Shown here: piece after piece, positions 37,440 through 47,591 of the stretch
Position numbering within the stretch: the first letter of the stretch is position 1
Layout of the letters: the number at the start of each line of letters is the position of its first letter
Made by a program: the position numbers and the translations under genes
Source: an uncultured Alphaproteobacteria bacterium
GTDB lineage: Bacteria; Pseudomonadota; Alphaproteobacteria; HIMB59; GCA-002718135
Direction of reading: 5' to 3'
Assembly: GCA_902587565.1 (NCBI GenBank)
Contig: CACILT010000003.1
Span: 95,534-159,533, forward strand
Length of the DNA: 64,000 nucleotides
Notes under the pieces: model-generated
Database searches by the model: none
What the model saw: the letters and a program-made list of their open reading frames with translations, nothing else
Told to the model about the DNA's origin: nothing

Positions 37440-38114
37440 TTAAATATTTTTTTTAATAAAATTTTGGAATAAAGTTATTGTTTCTTGCGACATAGTATGC
37501 TCATCTTTTTCAATAAGATAATTTTCAAAATTGTAATTGTAATTTTTTAATACTTGAACTGACTCATTATAATTGGAAATCGGCAAAACAGCGTCTTGGC
37601 CACCATGAGAAATAAAAATTGGTGTTTTTAAAAGTTCATTATTAGGCTTGTGTTCTTTTGATATAATTTTTGAAGAAATAATTGCCAAGCCAGCTAAATG
37701 GTCTCTCAATATTTGGCCAAGTTCAAAAGCCATCATACCTCCTTGAGAAAAACCCATAACAAAACAATCAGACATATTTAAATTTAAATTCTCTAACAAA
37801 AGAGAAATAGAGTTATGAATTTTTTCTACATTCTCAGATATTTTCTTTTTGACTACATCATATTCTTTTGCACCAGCATTAGAAATATGAGTGCCATTGA
37901 GATATAATTGAAACCATTCATAACCCATAGGATAATCTTGAATTGTATCTGGTGCATTTAATGCAACATATTTCATCCCCCAGCCATCTTGATCAATTAA
38001 ATTTGCAATTTGAATGAAATTAGTAGCGTTATCTCCATATCCATGAAGCATAATCATCAATTTTTTTGGATTTTGGTGTTTAGTAAGTGACGGACCTTTT
38101 AAAATATCAACCAT
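37440..38114 (-). CDS. Phospholipase/carboxylesterase family alpha/beta hydrolase
   Basis: 'MIMLHGYGDNATNFIQIA', 'VMGFSQGGMMAFELG', 'PIFISHGGQDAVLP'; ATG at 38114 preferred over TTG at 38120. Confidence 0.9.
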   Translation of the reverse strand: MVDILKGPSLTKHQNPKKLMIMLHGYGDNATNFIQIANLIDQDGWGMKYVALNAPDTIQDYPMGYEWFQLYLNGTHISNAGAKEYDVVKKKISENVEKIHNSISLLLENLNLNMSDCFVMGFSQGGMMAFELGQILRDHLAGLAIISSKIISKEHKPNNELLKTPIFISHGGQDAVLPISNYNESVQVLKNYNYNFENYLIEKDEHTMSQETITLFQNFIKKNI

Positions 38115-38176
38115 AAACAAACACTTTGTTTAAGTTATCTTGTTTCATAGAATAAAAGTTTTATATAGATATTATT

Positions 38177-38371
38177 ATGAGCACAATGCAAATAATATTA
38201 GTGTTGTTTATGGCTGCAACACTTGCTGTAGTAGTAATTGGTGTCATTGCAATGGCAGTCAATGGAAAACTAAATAAAAATCATAGTAATAAATTAATGC
38301 GTTTAAGAGTGCTTTTCCAAGCAATAGCTATATTTGTTTTCGTTGTTATTGTATGGCTAGCAAGAAATTAG
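38177..38371 (+). CDS. Small twin-transmembrane protein, HIG1-domain-like
   Basis: 64 aa, two TM helices separated by 'NGKLNKNHSNKLMRLRVLFQ', typical of alphaproteobacterial HIG1/twin-TM proteins. Confidence 0.75.
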   Translation: MSTMQIILVLFMAATLAVVVIGVIAMAVNGKLNKNHSNKLMRLRVLFQAIAIFVFVVIVWLARN

Positions 38372-38425
38372 TATTTAGACTCTAGAAATATTTTATAATA
38401 TTTAGTATATAGACGCAGGGTTCAT

Positions 38426-38611
38426 ATGGGCATACACTTTAATCATAAATCTAAAGCGGGCGACCGCAAAATGCAAAAAGAGCTTAAGCTAAAAATGAAA
38501 GCTGAGGAGCGCAAAAAGAAACGTGAAGAGCAAGAAAGACTTAAAATGGAAGAGGAAATGCGTAAACTCGAAGAACTTACAAGACCTGATAAAGAAGAAA
38601 ATAAGCAGTAG
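38426..38611 (+). CDS. Small highly charged (K/E/R-rich) protein of unknown function
   Basis: 61 aa: MGIHFNHKSKAGDRKMQKELKLKMKAEERKKKREEQERLKMEEEMRKLEELTRPDKEENKQ; ORF not antisense to another gene. Confidence 0.6.
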   Translation: MGIHFNHKSKAGDRKMQKELKLKMKAEERKKKREEQERLKMEEEMRKLEELTRPDKEENKQ

Positions 38612-38642
38612 CAAAAATATTTATTACTAAAAATTTTTAATT

Positions 38643-39461
38643 TTAACTTATTGGTAATGGATAGTTTTCAGCTATGAATTTCTTTAGAATTTCTAATGTT
38701 TGATCTGCTTCTTCTAGGAGCATCATATGACCACAATCTTCAATAATCTTTACTTCCGAGCCTTTAATATAATCAGCAAGAATTTTTCCATCTTTTAAAC
38801 GGCACATTCTATCTTGTGCACCTAATATAGAGAGAGTTGGTAAATCTAATTTTTTAGCAATCTCAGGTCCATTTTTATAATTATCACATGCTCTAAAATC
38901 CACACCTAGAGTATCTTTAATTTCTTTATTTTGAACAATCATGGAGCCAACATTTAGGTGATATAAGCCAGGAACAGGATGACCTCCAAAATGTCCTGCT
39001 GGACCGTGCGCAAAATCCATCATGAGATCAACAGCTTTAGGATTACTCTCTTCAGCAAGTTTTAATAGTTCAGGGTTCATTGGAATTGCAGATGCGCCAC
39101 CCATAAGAGTTAAGGTTTTAATTTTTTCTGGGTGCTGAGCAACACATTCCATTGTTACAAGACATCCTTGAGAATGTCCAACTAGTGAAGCTTCTTTACA
39201 TCCAACTGCGCCAATTACATCACCAACCCAATTTCCCATTTCTTCAATTGTTTTTAAACTTTCACCAGAAGATAATCCGTGACCTGGTAAATCAACTGCT
39301 AAAACACTGTATCCACGGAATGCAAAGTAACGTGTTTGTAAAACCCAAACCATGTGACTTAGTCCACTGCCATGAACAAAAATAATAAGAGGTTTATTTT
39401 TATCAAAAGGTCTGCCTCCAGTGGAGGCAAACGTATCGATACCACGAACTTTAAACTTCAT
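38643..39461 (-). CDS. Alpha/beta hydrolase
   Basis: 'PLIIFVHGSGLSHMVWVLQTRYFAFRGYSVLAVDLPGHGLS', 'LVGHSQGCLV', 'IIEDCGHMMLLEEAD'. Confidence 0.92.
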   Translation of the reverse strand: MKFKVRGIDTFASTGGRPFDKNKPLIIFVHGSGLSHMVWVLQTRYFAFRGYSVLAVDLPGHGLSSGESLKTIEEMGNWVGDVIGAVGCKEASLVGHSQGCLVTMECVAQHPEKIKTLTLMGGASAIPMNPELLKLAEESNPKAVDLMMDFAHGPAGHFGGHPVPGLYHLNVGSMIVQNKEIKDTLGVDFRACDNYKNGPEIAKKLDLPTLSILGAQDRMCRLKDGKILADYIKGSEVKIIEDCGHMMLLEEADQTLEILKKFIAENYPLPIS

Positions 39462-40772
39462 TTATTTGTTTGCAACTAAACGAGGTTTTTTTGCAGCTCT
39501 AAATCCATCTTCGAAATCGTTTACAATATCTTCAAAGTCTTCTAAGCCAACAGATAATCTAATCATATCATGAGATAATCCAGCAAATTTTAAAGTTGCC
39601 TCATCCATTTGTGAGTGAGTTGCTGATGCCGGATGGATAACTAATGTTCTTGCATCGCCTACATTTGCTAAATGCGATGCAAGTTTAACATTATTTATAA
39701 ATGCAGCGCCTGCTTCTTTTCCACCTTTGATTCCAAAGGCAATCATTGATCCAGTTCCCTTAGGAAGAATTTTTTCTGCTAGTTCCTTATCAGGATGTCC
39801 TGGTGCACTTGCATGAGACACCCAAGCGACACTTTCATGATTAGATAAATATTCAACCATCTTTAAAGCATTGGAGCAATGTTTTTCCATACGAAGAGAA
39901 AGAGTTTCAAGTCCGTGTAAAATGTTCCATGCATTTTGAGGAGCTAAACAAGGTCCCATGTCTCTCATTCCTTCAGCTCTTGCCATCATTGTAAATGCTG
40001 TTGGGCCAAATTCTTCTGCAAATGATAATCCATGATAGCCTTCATACGGTTCTGTCATTGATGGAAACTTATCATTTTGCATCCAATCAAATGTTCCACC
40101 TTCAACTAAAATACCAGCCATAGAAGATCCATTACCACTCATCCATTTAGTTAATGAGTGAACTACAAGGTCAGCACCGTGTTCAAAAGGTCGGCATAAA
40201 TATGGAGTTTGATACGTGCTATCAATAATAAGTGGAATGCCAGCTTCTTTTGCTATGTTTGAAACTTCAGGCATATTCATCAATTCATTACCAGGATTAC
40301 CAACAAGCTCACCAAAAATTCCTTTAGTATTTGGTTGAATAGCTTTTTTAAATCCTTCTGTATCTCTTGGTTTTACAAAAGTTGTTTTAATACCAAACTT
40401 AGGAAGCGTTAATCTAAATAAATTTACTGTTCCACCGTAAAGCTGAGAAGAAACAACCATGTGATCACCAGCGTTACAAAGAGTCATAATAGTTAAAAAT
40501 ATTGCACTCATTCCTGATGCAGTTGCAAGAGCAGCTGTTCCTCCTTCAAGTGCACAAACTCTTTCTTCTAGAACTTGTACTGTTGGGTTGGACATACGAC
40601 TATAAATATGACCACCTCTTTCTAAATTAAAAAGTGCTGCCGCATGATCAACATCATCAAACATGTATGAAGTTGTTTGATAAATTGGTACTTGTCTTGA
40701 GCCAGCATTTTTGCTCGGTTGATAACCTGCATGTAGACTAAGTGTGTCAAATTTATAAGTTTTTGGATCCAT
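39462..40772 (-). CDS. Cys/Met metabolism PLP-dependent enzyme (O-acetylhomoserine sulfhydrylase/methionine gamma-lyase family)
   Basis: 'YSRMSNPTVQVLEERVCALEGGTAALATASGMSAIF', 'HSLTKWMSGNGSSMAGILVEGG', 'IRLSVGLED'. Confidence 0.92.
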   Translation of the reverse strand: MDPKTYKFDTLSLHAGYQPSKNAGSRQVPIYQTTSYMFDDVDHAAALFNLERGGHIYSRMSNPTVQVLEERVCALEGGTAALATASGMSAIFLTIMTLCNAGDHMVVSSQLYGGTVNLFRLTLPKFGIKTTFVKPRDTEGFKKAIQPNTKGIFGELVGNPGNELMNMPEVSNIAKEAGIPLIIDSTYQTPYLCRPFEHGADLVVHSLTKWMSGNGSSMAGILVEGGTFDWMQNDKFPSMTEPYEGYHGLSFAEEFGPTAFTMMARAEGMRDMGPCLAPQNAWNILHGLETLSLRMEKHCSNALKMVEYLSNHESVAWVSHASAPGHPDKELAEKILPKGTGSMIAFGIKGGKEAGAAFINNVKLASHLANVGDARTLVIHPASATHSQMDEATLKFAGLSHDMIRLSVGLEDFEDIVNDFEDGFRAAKKPRLVANK

Positions 40773-42404
40773 TTATAACTCCTTTGCTTTTGTTCTTAAT
40801 TCAAACTTTTGTATCTTCCCTGTTGAAGTTTTTGGTAATTCACCAAAGATTACATGCTTTGGTCTTTTAAATCCAGCCATATTTTCTTTGCAAAACTGAA
40901 TTATATCCTCTTCTGTGGCATTTTTTCCAGGTGCTAATTCTACAAAAGCACAAGGTGTTTCACCCCATTTCTCATCAGGTTTGGCGACTACTGCAACCAA
41001 GGAAACAGCTGGGTGTTTTGCAACAACATTTTCCACTTCCACAGATGAAATATTTTCTCCACCAGAAATTATAATATCTTTCGATCTATCTTTTATTTGA
41101 ATATATCCATCAGGATAGACAACAGCTAAATCACCAGAGTGAAACCATCCTTTTTTCATGGATGTTTCAGTCGCCTCTTTATTTTTGTAATATCCTTTCA
41201 TCACAACATTTCCTCGAATTAAAATCTCTCCCATGGTTTCTCCATCCATTGGAACTTTTTCATAGGTTTCTGGATCTGCGACACAAACTTCTTCAGTATT
41301 TGGATAACGAACACCTTGTCTTGCTTTAATATCAGCTTTTTCAGATTTTGATTGTGACTCCCATTCTTCATTCCACGCGCATTGAAGAATATGGCCGTAT
41401 GTTTCAGTTAACCCATATACATGCATAACTTCAAAACCTAAGTTATCCATCTTTTCAAGAATTGCACTCGTTGGTGGAGCTCCAGCAGTTAATACATATA
41501 CTTTATGATTTATTTCCTTTTTATCTCTCTCATCTGCGTTAGCAATTAAACTTAAAACTATAGGAGCGCCTCCGAAATGAGTTACTTTATATTTATCTAT
41601 TAAATTATAGATATCTTTTGCAACAATATATCTACAGCAAATAATCTTTGCATGTATTAAAGCGGCTGTCCAAGGGTAGCCCCATCCGTTACAGTGGAAC
41701 ATTGGAACGGTATATAGAAATGTTAATTTATTGGGCATGTTCCATGCCGTGACACTTCCTGTTGACATTAAATATGATCCACGGTGGTGATACACAACAC
41801 CTTTTGGTTTACCAGTTGTGCCTGATGTATAGCTTAGTGAGATTGCTTGCCATTCATCTTCAGGTAAAGACCAATTAAAATTATCATCACCCGTTTGTAA
41901 GAATTCTTCATATGTCATTTCTCCAATTTGTTCACCCTCACCATCTTTAAAAACTGCCTGATCATCATGAATATCAATAATAGGAATATTCTTCCCACAT
42001 ATTTGCAAAGCTTTTTTCATTGTAGGTGAAAATTGAGTATCAGTTATAAGAAGTTTTGCATCACTATGATCTAGAATATACGCAATTGTATCTGCATCAA
42101 GTCTAGTATTGATCGTATTAATAACGCCACCAGTCATTGGGATAGAATAATGTGCTTCGAATAATTCAGGAGTATTTGCCGCTATGATTGAAACGGTACT
42201 TCCTTTTGTAATTCCTTTTTTTGCTAATGCACTAGCAAACTTGGTACATCGATTATAGGTTTCAAGCCAAGTGTAACTTCTTTTTCCATAAACTAACGAG
42301 TCATAGTTTGGATAAATATCTTTCACGCGAGTTATAAAACTTAATGGTGATAGTGGAACAAAATTGGCTGAATTTTTATCTAGGTTTGTATCAAAATTAC
42401 TCAT
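40773..42404 (-). CDS. Acyl-CoA synthetase (AMP-forming; FadD/DmdB-like)
   Basis: 'ISLSYTSGTTGKPKGVVYHHRG', 'VYGLTETYG', 'GWFHSGDLAVVYPDGYIQIKDRSKDIIISGGENISSVEVE'. Confidence 0.92.
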   Translation of the reverse strand: MSNFDTNLDKNSANFVPLSPLSFITRVKDIYPNYDSLVYGKRSYTWLETYNRCTKFASALAKKGITKGSTVSIIAANTPELFEAHYSIPMTGGVINTINTRLDADTIAYILDHSDAKLLITDTQFSPTMKKALQICGKNIPIIDIHDDQAVFKDGEGEQIGEMTYEEFLQTGDDNFNWSLPEDEWQAISLSYTSGTTGKPKGVVYHHRGSYLMSTGSVTAWNMPNKLTFLYTVPMFHCNGWGYPWTAALIHAKIICCRYIVAKDIYNLIDKYKVTHFGGAPIVLSLIANADERDKKEINHKVYVLTAGAPPTSAILEKMDNLGFEVMHVYGLTETYGHILQCAWNEEWESQSKSEKADIKARQGVRYPNTEEVCVADPETYEKVPMDGETMGEILIRGNVVMKGYYKNKEATETSMKKGWFHSGDLAVVYPDGYIQIKDRSKDIIISGGENISSVEVENVVAKHPAVSLVAVVAKPDEKWGETPCAFVELAPGKNATEEDIIQFCKENMAGFKRPKHVIFGELPKTSTGKIQKFELRTKAKEL

Positions 42405-42442
42405 CTGTTTCCTAAAAGGATCAAATACTACAAGAAATTAAT

Positions 42443-44677
42443 TTAATTTACTAATGGTTTTCCAGTTTCAAGTGTATGTTTTATTCGCTCTTGAGTTTTA
42501 GGCATCTGGATAAGTCTCATGAAAGCTTCTAATTCAAGATTATAAAGATCATCTTCACTTAATTCATTATCAATATTTGTATTTCCACCACTAAGCACAA
42601 AAGCAATTTGCTTACCTACTTCTAATCCATGGTCTAAAATTTTATTTTCATTATATAGTGCTTCAAGTTTTTCAATCATTTTATCTCTGACAGCACTACC
42701 GCCCAAATTGAATTTAGGTTGAGATGGTTTTTCATAGCCTCCCTCAATATTATTTAATAAATCGATAGCCGTTGATAATTGTCTGTCTCTATTTATTACC
42801 ACCTTATCCTTTTCTAAAAAGAATTGATTTGGCAGCGCTTCATTTGGTGAGGTAGCAGTAATAGCATAACCAATAAGATCAAAAACTTTCATAGACGCAT
42901 GTTCAGAATTTTCTTTACCTTCTGGAGTTTGTAACCAACGCCACAGCATTTCCTTACAACCCCCACCAGCAGGAATGAGTCCAACTAAAGATTCAACTAG
43001 TCCAAGAACAACATTTGTATGAGCAACGTTATAATCACAATGCAATACCACTTCAAAACCACCGCCAATAGCAAGTCCTGATGGCGCAGCAATAAAAGGC
43101 TTATCTGCATATTTTATTGTTTTACACGTTTGTTGGAAATCAATTATAAATTTTTCAATTTTAGACCATTCATTATTTTTAGCAAATTCCATGACATAAT
43201 TTAAATTTACACCAGCAGAAAATTGCATTGCATCATTAATCACAATTGTGCTTTTATTATTTTGAGCAGCTTCTTTTAAAGCTAACATAGAGTCAGTATC
43301 TAAAGCGTTTGCCTTAGTAGTAAATTCAACAACCTGATATGATGAAGCATTTTTAATATTAGCAGAAGGGTTTTCAAAAGTTTTTTGTAAATTTAACGAT
43401 CTTAAATTATCAATACTTGAATCTAAATATCCAGGTCTTTTATTAAATTCAAAAACTCCCTTTAGATCTTTAAAGAAGTTAATATCAGTATTTTGATCAA
43501 TAAAATTTTTTGTATCAATATTTGAAAGCATTTCAAAAGGGCCAACGGTCCAATTAAAACCTAATCTTAGTGCATCATCTATGTCTATATATTTTGATGA
43601 TACATCAGGGATTAAATATGCAGCATACCTAATTACTTTTGTCAGAATTGATTTTGCATATTCACCGTATTTGTCTTTTCTTTGAATGAGTTTATTTATG
43701 TCAATTTTATCTCCCATACCTAAATTAATTTTCTGACTTGGGTTATACTCACCAGTTTCTAAATTAATTGCTTCAAGAATTTTTTTACTATCAGATTTAT
43801 TCATTCTATAAAAACCACCCTTACCTTTTCTTCCTGTATACCCAGTTTCAATAAGTTTTGTGACCAATGGAATTTCTTGTGCAACCTCGTGGAAAGGATC
43901 TTCTTTTGGGAGTTCTTTGATAAAACTTTTTAAAACATCAGCCATCAAATCGATACCAATTAAATCGTATAGCCCAAAAATTCCAGTCTTCGGGATACCC
44001 ATTGGTCTTCCAAATACTGCATCAGCTTCTTCAATTGATATCTTCATTTTAAAAGCTTCAGTCATAGCAACTTGCATTGCATAAACTCCAATTCTGTTTC
44101 CAATAAATCCTGGAGTGTCGTTACAAATAATTACACCTTTACCAAGTTTTTCATCACAAAATTGTTTTAATAAATTTATTTTTTCAATGTCATTAACTTC
44201 TTCAGTTACTATCTCGAGCAATGCCATATATCGAACTGGGTTAAAAAAATGGGTAATGCAAAAATTTTTTTTCATTTCATCTGACATATTTGCAGATAAG
44301 ATTTTCAATGGAATTGTAGATGTATTAGATGAAATTATAGAATTGTTCTTTCTTGTAGTCTGAATTTTATCATAAATGTTATGTTTAATATCTATTCTCT
44401 CAACAACAGCCTCCACAACCCAATCAGCTTCCGCAACTTCATTAAAGTCATCCTCAATATTTCCAACCTTAATTAATTCTGCTTTGTTTTTTTCTACTAA
44501 AAGTGGAGGTCGTGATTTTTTAATTCTTTCTTTAGCGTTTTCTGTAATTTGGTTTCTAGATCCTTCTTTTGAAGGTAAGTCTAGAAGTGTAACATCAATA
44601 TTAGCATTTGCTATTTGGGCTGCGATTCCACTGCCCATAGTGCCAGATCCTATTACTACTACTTTTTTAATATTCAT
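42443..44677 (-). CDS. Bifunctional 3-hydroxyacyl-CoA dehydrogenase / enoyl-CoA hydratase (FadN-like domain order)
   Basis: N-term 'VVVIGSGTMGSGIAAQIANANIDVTLLD' HCDH; C-term crotonase-like 'PFIAAPSGLAIGGGFEVVLHCDYNVAH'. Confidence 0.92.
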   Translation of the reverse strand: MNIKKVVVIGSGTMGSGIAAQIANANIDVTLLDLPSKEGSRNQITENAKERIKKSRPPLLVEKNKAELIKVGNIEDDFNEVAEADWVVEAVVERIDIKHNIYDKIQTTRKNNSIISSNTSTIPLKILSANMSDEMKKNFCITHFFNPVRYMALLEIVTEEVNDIEKINLLKQFCDEKLGKGVIICNDTPGFIGNRIGVYAMQVAMTEAFKMKISIEEADAVFGRPMGIPKTGIFGLYDLIGIDLMADVLKSFIKELPKEDPFHEVAQEIPLVTKLIETGYTGRKGKGGFYRMNKSDSKKILEAINLETGEYNPSQKINLGMGDKIDINKLIQRKDKYGEYAKSILTKVIRYAAYLIPDVSSKYIDIDDALRLGFNWTVGPFEMLSNIDTKNFIDQNTDINFFKDLKGVFEFNKRPGYLDSSIDNLRSLNLQKTFENPSANIKNASSYQVVEFTTKANALDTDSMLALKEAAQNNKSTIVINDAMQFSAGVNLNYVMEFAKNNEWSKIEKFIIDFQQTCKTIKYADKPFIAAPSGLAIGGGFEVVLHCDYNVAHTNVVLGLVESLVGLIPAGGGCKEMLWRWLQTPEGKENSEHASMKVFDLIGYAITATSPNEALPNQFFLEKDKVVINRDRQLSTAIDLLNNIEGGYEKPSQPKFNLGGSAVRDKMIEKLEALYNENKILDHGLEVGKQIAFVLSGGNTNIDNELSEDDLYNLELEAFMRLIQMPKTQERIKHTLETGKPLVN

Positions 44678-44781
44678 GTGAGTTCTATAAAGGTGAGCTT
44701 ATATAAGAAAAATTTGCCGTATGAAAATAATTTAAGCATAAGGGTGGAAATTAATATAAATATCTCTTATAGGCGCGCAAA

Positions 44782-46164
44782 ATGAAAAAAAATCCTTCAA
44801 GAAATGTCCATTTTTCAAAAGGACCTAGTGAGATTTTAGATGCAATTAATACGTCTATAGATATCGATCAACGTCTGTATAAAGAAGATATAACTGGGTC
44901 AATAGCGCATGCTAGAATGCTCGGTAAACAAAAAATAATAAATAAAAAAGAACAAAGTGCAATAGTTTCTGGACTTAAAGCAATTGAAAGAGATATTGAA
45001 AAAAACAAGGTCGTATTTTCAAAAAAACTTGAAGATATTCATATGAACATTGAAAGTTTATTATTTAAGAAAATTGGAAAAATTGCAGGAAAGCTTCATA
45101 CTGCAAGATCTAGAAATGATCAGGTAGTAACTGATTTAAAATTATGGGTTAAAAAAGAATCTAAAATTTTAGATAGTGAACTAAAAAAATTTCAGAGAAC
45201 TTTAATTAACATTGCAACAAAAAATACTGAAACAATTATGCCAGGTTACACTCATTTACAGATTGCTCAACCAATAACATTGGCTCATCATGTTTTAGCT
45301 TACGTTGAAATGATTGGTAGAGACAGAACAAGACTTGAAGATTGTTTATATCGTCTTAATGAAAACCCATTAGGTGCAGCTGCACTTGCAGGGACTTCTT
45401 TTCCTATTGATAGAAAATATACAACTAAAGAGTTGGGATTTAGAGAGCCAACAAAAAATGCTATGGACACTGTCTCAGATAGAGACTTTGTAATAGAATT
45501 TTTATTTGTTTTATCACTAATTGCTGTTCATTTATCAAAAATAGCAGAGGAAATAGTACTTTGGTCAAATCAACAATTTAATTTTATCAATTTACCAGAT
45601 GATCTTTCAACTGGTAGTTCAATTATGCCTCAGAAAAAAAATCCAGATGGTGCAGAGCTTGTTAGAGGAAAAACAAGTATTATCATTAGTAATTTAAGTT
45701 CAATGCTTAATATTATTAAAGGATTACCACTTTCTTACAGCAAAGACTTACAAGACGATAAACAAATAACATTTAATTCATACGACAATGTTTCTTTGTG
45801 TATAAAAGTTATGAATGAAATTTTATCAAAATCTACATTCAACAAAACTAGAATGAAAGAGTTGATTGATAATTCAAATGCAACCGCTACCGATTTAGCA
45901 AATTGGTTGGTTCAAAATCTTAGATATTCATTTAGAGATGCTTATGTTGTTACAGGAAAGATTGTTTCTTATTGTTCAAAACAAGATAGAAACATAGATT
46001 CATTATCTCTTGGAGAATTAAAAAAATTTGACAAAAATATAACGGCTGACGCAAAAAAAGTGCTATCAACTACTAACAGTGTTAAATCAAAATCAAGTTT
46101 TGGGGGTACGGCTCCTGAAATTACTAAAAAAATGATAAAAATTGTTATAAAAAAATACTTATAA
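44782..46164 (+). CDS. argH: Argininosuccinate lyase
   Basis: 'LHTARSRNDQVVTDLKLW', 'GYTHLQIAQPITLAHHVLAY', 'GSSIMPQKKNPDGAELVRGK'. Confidence 0.96.
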   Translation: MKKNPSRNVHFSKGPSEILDAINTSIDIDQRLYKEDITGSIAHARMLGKQKIINKKEQSAIVSGLKAIERDIEKNKVVFSKKLEDIHMNIESLLFKKIGKIAGKLHTARSRNDQVVTDLKLWVKKESKILDSELKKFQRTLINIATKNTETIMPGYTHLQIAQPITLAHHVLAYVEMIGRDRTRLEDCLYRLNENPLGAAALAGTSFPIDRKYTTKELGFREPTKNAMDTVSDRDFVIEFLFVLSLIAVHLSKIAEEIVLWSNQQFNFINLPDDLSTGSSIMPQKKNPDGAELVRGKTSIIISNLSSMLNIIKGLPLSYSKDLQDDKQITFNSYDNVSLCIKVMNEILSKSTFNKTRMKELIDNSNATATDLANWLVQNLRYSFRDAYVVTGKIVSYCSKQDRNIDSLSLGELKKFDKNITADAKKVLSTTNSVKSKSSFGGTAPEITKKMIKIVIKKYL

Positions 46165-46349
46165 TGATCAGATTAATATTATTATCATTTTTGTTGTTTA
46201 CTTTTAGCTGTGGTAAAGTTGGTCCTTTAAGTTTACCAGAAGATCAAGTAGACAAATCGGTAATTACATATCCATGTGATGAAGCCTGTTTAGAGAAATT
46301 AGAAGAAGAGAAAAAACGTCAACAATCCGTTATTATAAACACTGAATAA
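46164..46349 (+). CDS. LptM-like small lipoprotein
   Basis: Lipobox LFTFSC followed by 'CGKVGPLSLPED', sandwiched between argH and lysA. Confidence 0.75.
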   Translation: MIRLILLSFLLFTFSCGKVGPLSLPEDQVDKSVITYPCDEACLEKLEEEKKRQQSVIINTE

Positions 46350-47591
46350 ATGCTCACTTATAAAAATAATGACCCGTATATTGAGGGTACTTCTTTATAT
46401 GACTTAGTTAAAGTTTGTCAGACACCTTTTTATGTGTATTCACAACAAAAAATTATTAATCAAGTTAATAAAACTAAAGAAATTTTAGGTAATAATATTT
46501 TTTATTCAATTAAGTCTAATTCAAATCAAGCTATTTTGAAATTAATGAACTCGTTAGATATTGGAGCAGATGTAGTGTCAGTTGGTGAATTAAAAAGAGC
46601 TTTGGAAGCTGGTTTCGATCCAAATAAAATAATTTTTGAAGGTGTTGGAAAATCTGATCAAGACTTACTCTATGCTATACATAAAAATATACGTTTAATT
46701 AATACTGAATCTTTAGAAGAAATAAAACTTCTCGATAATTTAGCAAATGAAAAAAATAAAATCGTTGATATTGGTGTTAGACTTAATCCAGATGTTGATG
46801 GTGAAACTTTAGGTAAAATTTCAACAGGAAAAAAAACTGATAAGTTTGGTATAGAATTCGATAACATAGATAAAATTATCAAATTAGTTAAAAGTTGCAA
46901 AAGTTTAAATTTAATTGGTATTAGTTGTCATATTGGAAGTCAAATTAGTAAAAATGAGGCCTATAAAAATACATTTTCTCAAATGAAAATGGCTGCAGAT
47001 AAATTTATTGAATCAGGCATTAATATTAAACATGTAGATTTGGGAGGAGGTTTTCATGTTAAATATGAAGATTCTGATCCTGACTTTAATATCAAGAAGG
47101 TAAAAGAAGAGCTTGATAATTGTTTTACGCAAACAAACTATGAATTATCGTTTGAGCCTGGTCGATATTTAATTGCTGAGGCTGGAGTTACAGTTACCTC
47201 TATTCTTACAATTAAGAATAATGGAGGTATAAATTATTTAATTGTTGATGCTGGTATGAATACATTGATACGTCCAGCGATGTACGGTGCACATCATGAA
47301 ATATCAGCGATAAATGTAAACTCAGAGGAATTTATGGATTATGCTATTGCTGGTCCTATTTGTGAAAGTTCAGATGTTTTTTTAAAAAATATTAAATTGG
47401 CTAAACAAAAAATTGGTAATCTACTAGTTATAAAAAATACAGGAGCCTATGGAAAAGTAATGTCTTCAAATTATAACTCTAGACCACTACCCTCTGAAAT
47501 TTTAGTACACAATGATAATTATGCAATTGTTTATTCTCCAGAGAAAATTGAGAAAACAATTGAAGCTGATATTATTCCTAGTTGGTTGTAA
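46350..47591 (+). CDS. lysA: Diaminopimelate decarboxylase
   Basis: 'FYSIKSNSNQAILKLM', 'GISCHIGSQI', 'HVDLGGGF', 'FEPGRYLIAEAG', 'GPICESSDVF'. Confidence 0.95.
   Translation: MLTYKNNDPYIEGTSLYDLVKVCQTPFYVYSQQKIINQVNKTKEILGNNIFYSIKSNSNQAILKLMNSLDIGADVVSVGELKRALEAGFDPNKIIFEGVGKSDQDLLYAIHKNIRLINTESLEEIKLLDNLANEKNKIVDIGVRLNPDVDGETLGKISTGKKTDKFGIEFDNIDKIIKLVKSCKSLNLIGISCHIGSQISKNEAYKNTFSQMKMAADKFIESGINIKHVDLGGGFHVKYEDSDPDFNIKKVKEELDNCFTQTNYELSFEPGRYLIAEAGVTVTSILTIKNNGGINYLIVDAGMNTLIRPAMYGAHHEISAINVNSEEFMDYAIAGPICESSDVFLKNIKLAKQKIGNLLVIKNTGAYGKVMSSNYNSRPLPSEILVHNDNYAIVYSPEKIEKTIEADIIPSWL

Noticed and set aside
44376-44681. 101-aa plus-strand ORF
   Set aside because: Antisense to the N-terminal HCDH domain of the FadN-like gene.
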